A stretch of 64,000 nt of DNA from UBA7803 sp040219135 (GTDB lineage: Bacteria > Pseudomonadota > Gammaproteobacteria > Pseudomonadales > Azotimanducaceae). The notes under the pieces are model-generated. The model was not told the DNA's origin. It was given only the letters and a program-made list of their open reading frames with translations, and did no database searches. Position 1 is the first letter of the stretch, and each line of letters begins with the position of its first letter. Both the position numbers and the translations under genes were made by a program. This document shows positions 1 to 8,438 of the stretch, piece after piece. The stretch lies in contig JAVJTA010000005.1 of assembly GCA_040219135.1 (NCBI GenBank), positions 1-64,000 of the forward strand, read 5' to 3'.

Positions 1-63
1 ATCGAGGAGGCGGGCGACGAACTTGAGGCGTTCTTCCATGCGGTCACACTCCTTCCAGGGCAT
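1..63 (-). CDS. IS481-type transposase, N-terminal fragment cut by window edge
   Basis: Twenty-one codons are visible, beginning M-P-W-K-E-C-D-R-M-E-E-R-L-K-F-V-A-R-L-L and continuing off the window. This opening is typical of IS481-family transposases, which start with a helix-turn-helix before a DDE catalytic domain; neither domain can be seen here. The ATG at 63 lies inside a perfect inverted repeat (61-81). A second in-frame ATG lies at 39. Whether the transposase is intact cannot be judged. Confidence 0.65.
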   Translation of the reverse strand, partial: MPWKECDRMEERLKFVARLLD

Positions 64-81
64 TTGGGGACTCCCCAAATG
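61..81. repeat. Perfect inverted repeat over the transposase start codon
   Basis: Ten-base arms CATTTGGGGA and TCCCCAAATG flank a single C. In a transcript entering from outside the element, the hairpin would bury the transposase start codon. Several IS families use such structures to stop expression from read-through transcripts; that role here is inference. Confidence 0.5.
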
Positions 82-206
82 CCTGAATTGTGTAACCTAT
101 GTCTCCGGTATGAAGTGTTACCTATCTGTCGGGTAGCTCACCCTCTATATCAAATGGTTATGAAAAACCCGCACGCTATCTAGGCATCTCAATGGACTAA
201 AATATA

Positions 207-236
207 GGCCTTGGACTACGCAGATAGTCCGAAGCC
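207..236. promoter_or_regulatory. Imperfect hairpin upstream of the integrase
   Basis: GGACTA and TAGTCC (213-218 and 225-230) form a six-base stem around a six-base loop. The stem can be extended through GGCCTT/GAAGCC with one mismatch or bulge. It lies about 40 bases upstream of the integrase start and could be an operator, a recombination-site arm or a transcript hairpin. I cannot tell which. Confidence 0.3.
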
Positions 237-274
237 TGCAGTCCAGTCGCTGTTTTCGATAACTGGAGGTGAAG

Positions 275-1229
275 ATGTCTGAGAAGCGAACACGAAAGAA
301 CCATTGGCCACCGAGATCGCGGGAGCACCACGGGGCGATCTATTACCAGGTGCCAACAGGGCAACGCCAGCACTGGGACGGCAAAACCATGTTTCGTTTG
401 GGCAAGACGGAAGCTGAAGCTTGGGCGCATTGGTATGCCCGTACAGAATTAGGGGTCGACGTGCCGACCACGATGGGTCAGCCGTTTGATCGGTACTCCG
501 CGGAAGCGCTGCCAAAGAAGGCTCCTCGAACGCAGGAAGGGTATGCGGCAGCAATCGCTCTGCTACGCCCAGAGCCGCGTCACGTGTATGCCTACATGGA
601 TAAGCGTCCCCCGATCGCGGCCAATCGTGAAAAAGCAACGCTTTCAGCTGTGATGACCGAGTGCGTTCGATGGGGAGCATTTGGTTAGAGGGGTTAAACG
701 CAACGCTGAAACGCCTCGTTCTAGATACGTAGAAGATTCGGAACTCGACGCTTTCTTGGAGTGTTGCTCTCCGTTTCTGAGAGCCTATGTGACTTTGAAG
801 ATGATAACAGGTCTGCGCCAAGGCCAGCTTATCAGTCTGACTGCCGACTCTTGGGATGGTTCGTGCCTTACTGCACCAGCAGCGAAAGGTGAGAAGCCGG
901 TTCGCTATAGAGGGTTTGGACTAGACACCGCCATTGCGGCGCTGCTTTCGCTACAAGCTACTAGCGACCCAATTTACATTGTTGGCGATCGTCGAGGCGA
1001 GCAGTACACCGACGGTGGATTTCGTGCGATATGGAGGCGAGCTATGAATAAGTTCATCTCCGCTGGCGGCAAGCGTTTTCGAGAAAATGACTTGCGAGCG
1101 AAGGTGGCTAGTGATGATCCGCAGTTCGCTACCGATAGGCTTGGTCATCAGAGCCCCGCCACAACTAGGAAGCACTATCATCGGAAACCCGTCGTAGTAC
1201 CGGTCTTGGAGAAATTACAACCCACATAG
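275..1229 (+). pseudogene. Tyrosine recombinase (phage-type integrase), frameshifted
   Basis: Two adjoining frames together make one site-specific tyrosine recombinase. The first (275-688) holds the N-terminal arm-binding region and the SAM-like core-binding domain, ending ...ECVRWGAFG. The second (from about 684) resumes with RGVKRN and carries the catalytic domain: the first Arg in TGLRQGQL, a degenerate box II (NDLRAK) and a C-terminal LGHQ...HYHRK with the probable nucleophilic Tyr. Relatives usually have several residues (roughly D-R-N-P) between the two parts, so a small deletion with frame change at about 676-684 is the likely lesion. GGAGG at 265-269 supports ATG 275 as the original start. 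It probably once mobilised the island and is now inactive. Confidence 0.75.
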
Positions 1230-1244
1230 TGCGGTGCTGGAGCC

Positions 1245-2126
1245 TTAGGTGCTAGGTGAACTCACTAGGAGGGAGATCGTACGAACTTTGTCGATGACCT
1301 TGTCGACGTGACCTGCTGTTGATCCTGCGACTAATATCCCGAGTTCCATGGACATATCTTTAGAGTACTGAGTGAGGTTCGAGGAACCAACGTACGCTCT
1401 TTTACCATCAGCGATTACGACCTTCGCGTGAAACGTCTCGAATAGAGCAGGGTTCTGGTCACGGCGGATTGCGAAGTCGTAAACGAATACTCCCAGGCGT
1501 CTGAGGTCTCCCTCTATAGCGTCGAAACCGATTGGATAGTGGGTGCTAGTTGGATCGCTTAGGAACCTTAGGATGAGTTCACGTCGAACCGACTCAGAAG
1601 TACCTCTCAGTAAAGCAAGAGCCCATTCCGCGCCAACATTGTCCAAGAATGGCGTCATTATGGTAAGTCGATCTTGAGCGGACGAAGCCAGACTTAAAAA
1701 TGCTTCTTCAGTCTCTTGGACGTTTATTGCCAGAGACAGATCATTTGATATGGATTCATCGAGTTTGCTCGGAAGCTTCGGTCGAGTTAGCACGACCTCC
1801 GACTTCTCTGCTTCAAGTGTTTGCTGATCTCTGGACTTCTGAGCTAAAGCGCCTTTAAGCGCGCTCTGTATTTGGCGGAGATCAGATTTGCTTCGATCAG
1901 AGAGGAGCCCTTGATCGGTCGTTTTTAGCACATCGGTCTGTACGAACGCATCGATGACGCTAAGTGCCTCCGAGCGGCGTACGTGGCTAACATTGCCAGC
2001 GGACATCAGTGCATCGGTGGAAGTTGGGTGGGTCGGTTTCACCGAGACTAGAGCATCGAGAATCCGAATCCCGGTTTCCAGCTTGTCGGCTAGCCTATCT
2101 AGAAGCTGGTAGTCCTCATCTTTCAC
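1245..2126 (-). CDS. drmC: DrmC, phospholipase D-like protein of DISARM
   Basis: A 293-residue protein with one HKD signature near the C-terminus (H233, K235 in FHAKVVIADG, then GSSN), as in the phospholipase D superfamily and in DrmC. The first 120 residues are helical with no recognised domain. It is the last gene of the operon. The GTG start at 2126 overlaps the end of drmB by 11 bases, implying translational coupling. In DISARM, DrmC is reported as a core component but is not always essential for phage resistance. It is convergent with the integrase remnant 15 bases away. The family call rests on the HKD motif plus gene order. Confidence 0.8.
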   Translation of the reverse strand: MKDEDYQLLDRLADKLETGIRILDALVSVKPTHPTSTDALMSAGNVSHVRRSEALSVIDAFVQTDVLKTTDQGLLSDRSKSDLRQIQSALKGALAQKSRDQQTLEAEKSEVVLTRPKLPSKLDESISNDLSLAINVQETEEAFLSLASSAQDRLTIMTPFLDNVGAEWALALLRGTSESVRRELILRFLSDPTSTHYPIGFDAIEGDLRRLGVFVYDFAIRRDQNPALFETFHAKVVIADGKRAYVGSSNLTQYSKDMSMELGILVAGSTAGHVDKVIDKVRTISLLVSSPST

Positions 2127-4278
2127 CAGGAGCTATCCTATCGGCTGCAACAGAGAGATAGCCCTCAATCCAATCGTTGTAGCCGTCTTCTTCTGGCTTT
2201 CCGTTCCCGTTCAATACTGACCGCGAAAGCAAGCGGTTCTGCGCAATGCAGGATATTTCGGGGATCATCAGGCAATCCGGACATGCTCCGCCGCGCTCGG
2301 TACATAGAGTCCCCAATCCACAGTCCAATGAGATAGGGCTTAGAAGGTGGTCCAGAAAGGCTCGGCCATTGTTCCTCCACATCGCGGAGATGTTCCCTAA
2401 GTCCATAGTCATTCCCGACCGGAAGACTACGAACGCTAAGTCTGCTGGGAAAATGTATTCACCTAAGGATCCTGCGTCCAAGCCTGCGAATTCGGTGACG
2501 GTCTGAATAAGGTGATGAGCATATGTATGAAGCAAGCTATAGACAGCTAAATGGACCATCGGGCGGCGCTGTTCGGTGCGAATCGGGAGGTTGTCCAGAT
2601 ACTGAGAGAACTCGAAGACGTTTGAGAGCAGCGTTGTTGCTACGGAATCCGTCGAAAGGGCTGAGCTTTCTTCACACTGAATTCTGATTAGCCACTCGTG
2701 AACAATCCGTTCATCGAGCTGAACATAAATCGCCTCGTTTCCTTGAGTTAGCGCGTATACAGGACTTGCCTGGACATCACCAACATTCACCTGCGAAAAG
2801 AGGTTTAACCTGACCGGCATCGTCATTCCGTGCCGGTTTGGAAGCGCGGGTGACGCCGACATCCTCGAATACCCAAATGTGAAATAGCATAAATCGAACT
2901 TCCGTATCAGACCCATTCGAGAAATTCCAAGGCGGTTGTAGTAGGACTCTATACCGCCCTCGAATTCGGTGTGTTCGATGTCGGAATCAGGGTTTTCGAA
3001 AGGCACGAAAGGGCGTTTCCCACTGGGTCCGGGCCCCGCGTTGATTGTCTCGTTGACCAAGGCTTGATGCTCTACGAGGAGCCTGAAGGAGTCATACTTA
3101 GAGGGTAGAAAGTGTCTACGATCAATCCATTGATCGATTGCGGGCGTAAGCTGCACTCCTGGTGTCAGATACCCCTTCTCCTCCCAAATCTCCAGAATGT
3201 CGGAGGCTGCCTTTAGCATTTCCTCTTTGATCTCACCGTCCTCGAGAGTCTCCGCTAGGCGAACTCTATTTAGATAGGTGTCCAATCGTTGGGACTCTTC
3301 AGGGTAGGACTGCATCGTTGACTCAATAACGTCGAGGTCCATTTCCTCAGCCGGCATTCCAAGACGATCCGCGACAAAAAAGCGCAGGTCATCGACGCGG
3401 TTTCGAGCCAATCGCTCTAGGAGGCTGCCGTCCTTGAAAGCTAGAATTCGGTCACCTTGAGAGTAATGAACAACTGACGCCCGATATGAGGTGGCCTCCA
3501 TTCTCGTTTCCGCTAGGCGCCCCTCGTGTATCTGCTCACGAAGCATCTCTAAGGTTGCTTTATCCTGTTGAATCCACCTGTCGGTGTTTGGGATTCCGCA
3601 GGCCGCACATCTGAAATACCAGTTTCCAATCTGAGAACTCGATCGATCGAGACAGAATTCTTGGGAGCCGCATGTACAGGGTCGTGGCCAAGCAACCGTA
3701 CCGCGGTCTGCATACCATTGGTTGCGCATCGGCTTTGCGGCTTCGACACCACCGGACCAGTGGATAAACATGACGTGCAGCTGTTGCCAGTCACAGAATC
3801 GGCTAGAGTCTGATCTGCAGCGACAGGTCTGCAGCGCACGCAAGCTCTGGTGAAGTTCGTATGCTGATCTGAACCATCGAACCAAGCCACACTGGCTACA
3901 AACCAATGTGAGTGGGTCGGGGACGTACCCCACACGATCCGCGACGACGAGTTCGAATACTGAGCCAATATCTCCTCGAACCTGCCCCGCATCGTCGAGC
4001 AGGCGCCCGTCTAGACACATACCTGGTAGGACTTGGCGGTCATCATTCCCCGGCCGGACAGACATCGCCCGCTCCAGCCAGCTCCTTGAGATCTCCTCGA
4101 TACGATCACGGACAAGTCGCTCAATGTGAGGGGCGATGTTTGCACGGCGGACCGAAACGGCCACCGTTCTGCACGCAGCAAGCCCACCTTCGAAGGTGAA
4201 GTATGATCCGGGGGCGTAAGCCGACATCAATTGCGTTCTGGACCGCTGCATGCGCGGTCCAGCAGGCCGGTCAGGCAT
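2116..4278 (-). CDS. drmB: DrmB, DUF1998 protein of DISARM
   Basis: A 720-residue protein. The C-terminal third carries the DUF1998 pattern, with a His-rich helix HTYAHHLIQ near residue 590 and a Cys cluster near 650-675 (CGLGTLC...CPDC...C) suited to metal binding. Further CxxC knuckles lie in the first 230 residues (CSQCG, CRC, CTCG, CAACG). DrmB partners the DrmA helicase and helps load DNA in DISARM. ATG 4278 is preferred over TTG 4284 because GGAG-type sequence lies about 7 bases upstream. It starts 17 bases after drmA ends and overlaps drmC, so it sits mid-operon. Confidence 0.85.
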   Translation of the reverse strand: MPDRPAGPRMQRSRTQLMSAYAPGSYFTFEGGLAACRTVAVSVRRANIAPHIERLVRDRIEEISRSWLERAMSVRPGNDDRQVLPGMCLDGRLLDDAGQVRGDIGSVFELVVADRVGYVPDPLTLVCSQCGLVRWFRSAYELHQSLRALQTCRCRSDSSRFCDWQQLHVMFIHWSGGVEAAKPMRNQWYADRGTVAWPRPCTCGSQEFCLDRSSSQIGNWYFRCAACGIPNTDRWIQQDKATLEMLREQIHEGRLAETRMEATSYRASVVHYSQGDRILAFKDGSLLERLARNRVDDLRFFVADRLGMPAEEMDLDVIESTMQSYPEESQRLDTYLNRVRLAETLEDGEIKEEMLKAASDILEIWEEKGYLTPGVQLTPAIDQWIDRRHFLPSKYDSFRLLVEHQALVNETINAGPGPSGKRPFVPFENPDSDIEHTEFEGGIESYYNRLGISRMGLIRKFDLCYFTFGYSRMSASPALPNRHGMTMPVRLNLFSQVNVGDVQASPVYALTQGNEAIYVQLDERIVHEWLIRIQCEESSALSTDSVATTLLSNVFEFSQYLDNLPIRTEQRRPMVHLAVYSLLHTYAHHLIQTVTEFAGLDAGSLGEYIFPADLAFVVFRSGMTMDLGNISAMWRNNGRAFLDHLLSPISLDCGLGTLCTERGGACPDCLMIPEISCIAQNRLLSRSVLNGNGKPEEDGYNDWIEGYLSVAADRIAPGER

Positions 4279-4295
4279 TCTCAATCCCTCCGCTC

Positions 4296-7200
4296 CTATT
4301 CATCGTCTATCCCCCCTGTTCCTCGTCTCAGAAATCTCATTAGCTCTTGGAACTCGTCTGCATCGAGTCGTCGCCTTGGCGCTCCGGTTGCGACTAGGTA
4401 GGGAACCAGCGAACCCGGGACGTCGACGTCTCGGAGCGAAGTCATCGGCCTCTCTAGTGTCTCTGGACTCCGCTTGGCGACTTCCTCAAAAAAATCCCGC
4501 AACGCCAGATTTTGCATGTCTGGATCCTGCATGTTGTCCCAAATACCGCGGACGCGAATCTGTATGAGCTCTCTGTAGTATTCCGAGTTGGGAGGCGCGT
4601 ACTGTGTGCCGAGTCCGATCGCCTCCGCGATGAAGTCCGCAATGATTCGCCGTAACCGGGCAGGATCCTGCGCAGCGGTTCTAATGTCGGAAACGCGGCC
4701 GTAGCTCGGCACTCTAGATTTTTGATTAGGCTCGGCGGCAATGAGTTCGGGAATCGCCTTCTCAATCATGAGGTATGTTTGGAAGAAGCTTGGCACGACC
4801 CTATTGATAGCGTTTTCAGCCCAGCGGTCGATAGCAGGTGGTTGGATCATCCGTTCGAGAAATCGATGAAAGACGTGATGTGTCTCGACGATGTATCTGT
4901 CTCTCTTTCTCTGCGGTACCGGGAGAAGCAAGCTGAAACCCACATGAGAGCGCCCAACCCGAGATGACGCTTGTATGTACTCAGCGATATCGGAGGGCAT
5001 TCCTGCGAAGAACATAGAGTTCAGCTCTTCGACATCGACTCCATGGGAAATCGCAGAAGTCGCCACAATAGACCTGAGAGTGTGATCCAGGTCGGCAAAC
5101 TCTTCCCCCGAATTTGGCCGATCTTCGGCTCGCTCAATTACACGTTGAATCAGTCCTGCATCGACTGAGCCTGTAATCAGCTCTCTTTCAAAATCGTCGA
5201 GAGACAGCCCTTCTCTTTGATGATCTTTCCTAACCTGCTCCCATTCGGCTGCGAGAATCTGATCACCCCCCTTTTTATTCGTCACGTAGGTGAGAGCTAT
5301 CCGATGTAGATCTATCAGTGTTGCGAGTTCAGATCGATTGCTCGCCTGTATGGCGTTCGCATACGGCGCGTGCAAGCCGCCGTGGGGTAGCGCGGTAACC
5401 AAAAATTTCCTTACAAGTTGTTCATCAGCGTCATCGTCTTCTAGAAGCATAGACATCAGCTTCGAGATGATTAAGTGAAACGCAGAAAGGACTGCGACCG
5501 ATGCTGTTGTGTGCGGTTTCCCGTTTGTCAGGACCGTCGCATATACCCGTCGACGCTGTGCGCGGAGTTCTAGGTCTTCAATTTGGCGTTGCGCTGGATC
5601 AGTGGACTCAACCGGCGCTGCATAGAATGAAGAGTAGAGATCCGGCCCTGGGCGCGGAAACCATAGTAGTTGTTTTTGGTAAAGGCTTTCGATTTGGCGA
5701 GCTGGATCGGATACCGTCGCGGTAGCAGCGACAACTTTGGGTAGGCGTACATTGTTCCGGTTGTCTCTTGCGGCTGATGGAACGTGTTGTGCCAACTCTC
5801 GGAAAGCTTTCAACAGTGTTGTTTCAAACAAGCCTGCAAATGTGCCCAGGGATTCCTCGAGCAAGTGAGCCTCATCTTGTATAAGCAAGGATGGATAAGG
5901 ATCAAAGAAGACCTGGCGACCTGTTTGGTATGTCGGAAACACCGGCTGAGCATTCGGTGCTTGCTCTTGAAACTCTTCCAACTGCGCATTCGTCGGAGTG
6001 ATTAGTCGGCCGGTTTGTTCATCCATCCAGGGAGCAAATCCAAACATGCCGAACACTTTGCGAATTGTCCGGGGGTTCTGCCCTATTAGAGCTAGCTTGT
6101 CGACAGTTCCTATAAGTACGGAAGGTGCATAGGAGTAGATGTCATCATCTACGATGAAAAATGGAAGGAATGGCCAACTGTCGGAGCTGTTCCAATCACA
6201 CCTAGCGTTAAAACAGACGTGCCCCAGGACACCGTGCCCCAGTGGGCTGCCAGAGCTGCTCGTGCGGCGTAAGCCAGTTTCTGAACCGCAGAACGGGCAC
6301 TCTGGCAGTTTCCGCCAGTCTTCAATAGCGTTTCGGTATTTACGGTTGTCTCGGAGAAGAGTGTCCTCCTCTTCTTCGGTGTCTATCTCGGGGATGTCCG
6401 AGACACCGGGGGCTGAGTGTTGATTCGGAGTATTGCCGCTACCAACCCAGAACCCGATCGAAAATGGCTCCCCTGTTACTCCTTCCTCCTTTCGAACGAT
6501 CTCAGCCTTGGCAAGCACCTTAGACGCCCGTTGGGCCTGCTGAATTGTCAAAAGACGGAGAGGATAGCGAATCATCGATGTGACCCCAAACAACTTCCCC
6601 CTCAAACGGTCAAGAAAGAGGTTGAAGACCAGCAACCCAAAGAACGCCTCCGACTTGCCACCACCAGTTGAAAAATAGAGCAGCGACGCCAAGTCGTCTT
6701 TAGTCGGCTCGAAGAAGTCGGAATAATCACTGAGCCGCGTCGCGATACTGGGAATTGCTGAAAGAATGAAGGCGACTTGAAACAATCGCCACGATGTATA
6801 TCGGTTGCCGGCAACCAACCTCATGGTCTTGTTCATCAGTAGCCAGGCAGCGAATGGATGGTGCGCATCCGTCCCCGGTGCCGAGTCCTTTGCTTGACGC
6901 AGCAAGGTGATCCCTCGGTCGATCATGTGCGCCTCAAATCGCCATGCCTCTAAATCCTGGCCAATGGTCGAACGCTCCAATTCGATGTGGGTTGTATCAG
7001 AGGGGTCCAGGCCGGTGGTTGGGTCAACATCAAGTGAGTCGACCCAGGACTCAAGTTTGTCAGGTAGCTCCTCGATCGCACTGAGGGCTGTTGACGGGTC
7101 AGAAAGAGCTGAAAATGTGCAGTCAACACCATGAGTCTGTGGTTCGATCCTCGGTAGCCTGTATCGCGGCATCCAATCCGTCTCTAAGCGAACTTCGTCT

Positions 7201-8438
7201 TCTGATTCTGTCGCCAAAACGCCTGCGTTGAAGCCGAGGGCTGCATATCGGAGGTGCTCGTTGAACCGGTATGAGGGTTTGACGCGGTCAAGCCGCATGT
7301 ATCTATGAACTCTCCTCGGAACATTGCAATTGACTGACACGCAGAAGATTGCCTCGTCCGTTTCGACTGAGTTTTGCCTCGGACGTTGGCTTCTATTCTC
7401 GATCGCTAGATGAAGCACCCGCCTGTTGGGATCGGACCAGTCAATGCTTGAACGTATGTCCCAACTCAGTGCGATTCGAGGAATCGCTAACTGATCTACC
7501 AACTGGGTGTCTGGTAACGCGGCCCGTTCTTCTCTTATACCTTCTAAAGTGGCATCCCACTCCGCGATCTCTTGCGGGTTAAACGTTCTTCCTCGGGGAT
7601 AGCAGAACAAACCGCCGGAGCTTTCATCGGGATCCCTCAGCCAGCTAGAGAGACTTCGCTCTATAGCTGCGTGAACAATTCTGTTCGCTTCGCTAATCTG
7701 CGAAACTACGTCTGAGTCTGGACTCAGGTCTATCTGAACACTAGGTGAATTGATGTCGATTCGGGTCCACTTATCTAGTGGCCTTTCGTGTCTTACAACC
7801 TCAGACGGCGGTACCTGCTGATCGCCAGGACGAACGGAGAATCCGGTAACCTCTTGTGACTCCGGATCACCCTCGACTTCCTCCGATTCCTTCGCATCGA
7901 CGATTTCGACCGCAGACCGGATTCCAAATCGCTCATGAGCTTCTAGCCGAATCCGCTCTCGGTGGTCGAGCCATTCGGGATTACGTCGATCGTTGTTCCA
8001 TCGCTCGCACTGGGATTGCCAGACCTCCCGTTCTCTAGATCTGATATCAGCACGCATTTGGCGATCTACCTCGGGCGTAAGCCGAAAGACGACGGGATTG
8101 GATTCAAGTTCTGAGCGTGTCGGCAAGATCCTAATGAAGATCCCAAAGTCGACGCGGGCAGTAATCGAGGCATCGACGCCGTTGGCGATCATAATGTCGA
8201 ATCCCGAGCTGGTTATCCTGATTGGAGAGCTTTCATCATCCAGCCCGAGTTCGTCGGGGTTCGCAGGAAGTAGGAATCCGCTCGTTAATCGACTAGAAGG
8301 CTTTTCGCCTAGAATGAGCCGGCCGTTCTCTCCGGTGGCGCAAATCTGACGCAACAAACCACCAAGGAGACCTTCAGCAACTGCCTCCTTTTTTATGGTA
8401 GATATGCTGCCCGGATCGGTTCTAGTTGTTCGTGACAT
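4296..8438 (-). CDS. drmA: DrmA, SF2 helicase of DISARM
   Basis: A 1380-residue superfamily 2 helicase. Visible motifs are Walker A STGGGKSEAF near residue 595, a DEAH box (IQDEAHLL) near 855, motif III-like ATATVSDPARQ near 905, and late motifs ATSAISHGVDVEELN and QASSRVGRS near 1130-1160. A zinc-ribbon pair (CPFCGS...CFNARC) lies between Walker A and DEAH. About 550 residues precede the helicase core. DrmA is the motor of DISARM and forms a DNA-binding complex with DrmB. The ATG is immediately next to the stop of the upstream gene, with no gap, and drmB follows after 17 bases. Confidence 0.88.
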   Translation of the reverse strand: MSRTTRTDPGSISTIKKEAVAEGLLGGLLRQICATGENGRLILGEKPSSRLTSGFLLPANPDELGLDDESSPIRITSSGFDIMIANGVDASITARVDFGIFIRILPTRSELESNPVVFRLTPEVDRQMRADIRSREREVWQSQCERWNNDRRNPEWLDHRERIRLEAHERFGIRSAVEIVDAKESEEVEGDPESQEVTGFSVRPGDQQVPPSEVVRHERPLDKWTRIDINSPSVQIDLSPDSDVVSQISEANRIVHAAIERSLSSWLRDPDESSGGLFCYPRGRTFNPQEIAEWDATLEGIREERAALPDTQLVDQLAIPRIALSWDIRSSIDWSDPNRRVLHLAIENRSQRPRQNSVETDEAIFCVSVNCNVPRRVHRYMRLDRVKPSYRFNEHLRYAALGFNAGVLATESEDEVRLETDWMPRYRLPRIEPQTHGVDCTFSALSDPSTALSAIEELPDKLESWVDSLDVDPTTGLDPSDTTHIELERSTIGQDLEAWRFEAHMIDRGITLLRQAKDSAPGTDAHHPFAAWLLMNKTMRLVAGNRYTSWRLFQVAFILSAIPSIATRLSDYSDFFEPTKDDLASLLYFSTGGGKSEAFFGLLVFNLFLDRLRGKLFGVTSMIRYPLRLLTIQQAQRASKVLAKAEIVRKEEGVTGEPFSIGFWVGSGNTPNQHSAPGVSDIPEIDTEEEEDTLLRDNRKYRNAIEDWRKLPECPFCGSETGLRRTSSSGSPLGHGVLGHVCFNARCDWNSSDSWPFLPFFIVDDDIYSYAPSVLIGTVDKLALIGQNPRTIRKVFGMFGFAPWMDEQTGRLITPTNAQLEEFQEQAPNAQPVFPTYQTGRQVFFDPYPSLLIQDEAHLLEESLGTFAGLFETTLLKAFRELAQHVPSAARDNRNNVRLPKVVAATATVSDPARQIESLYQKQLLWFPRPGPDLYSSFYAAPVESTDPAQRQIEDLELRAQRRRVYATVLTNGKPHTTASVAVLSAFHLIISKLMSMLLEDDDADEQLVRKFLVTALPHGGLHAPYANAIQASNRSELATLIDLHRIALTYVTNKKGGDQILAAEWEQVRKDHQREGLSLDDFERELITGSVDAGLIQRVIERAEDRPNSGEEFADLDHTLRSIVATSAISHGVDVEELNSMFFAGMPSDIAEYIQASSRVGRSHVGFSLLLPVPQRKRDRYIVETHHVFHRFLERMIQPPAIDRWAENAINRVVPSFFQTYLMIEKAIPELIAAEPNQKSRVPSYGRVSDIRTAAQDPARLRRIIADFIAEAIGLGTQYAPPNSEYYRELIQIRVRGIWDNMQDPDMQNLALRDFFEEVAKRSPETLERPMTSLRDVDVPGSLVPYLVATGAPRRRLDADEFQELMRFLRRGTGGIDDE

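Larger units (their letters stand above)
1..145 (-). mobile_element. Terminal part of an IS481-family insertion sequence
   Basis: The minus strand carries the start of a transposase followed upstream by a terminal region with two related motifs (around 89-108 and 112-131, each containing TACCTAT or AACCTAT) of the kind found at IS481-family ends. The outer boundary is placed near 140-145 by eye; no target duplication can be tested because the other end lies outside the window. The element abuts the upstream region of a broken integrase, so it marks the left edge of the island. Confidence 0.6.

Noticed and set aside
275..1229. Programmed frameshift in the integrase
   Set aside because: No slippery heptamer at 676-684 and several expected residues are missing, which points to deletion.
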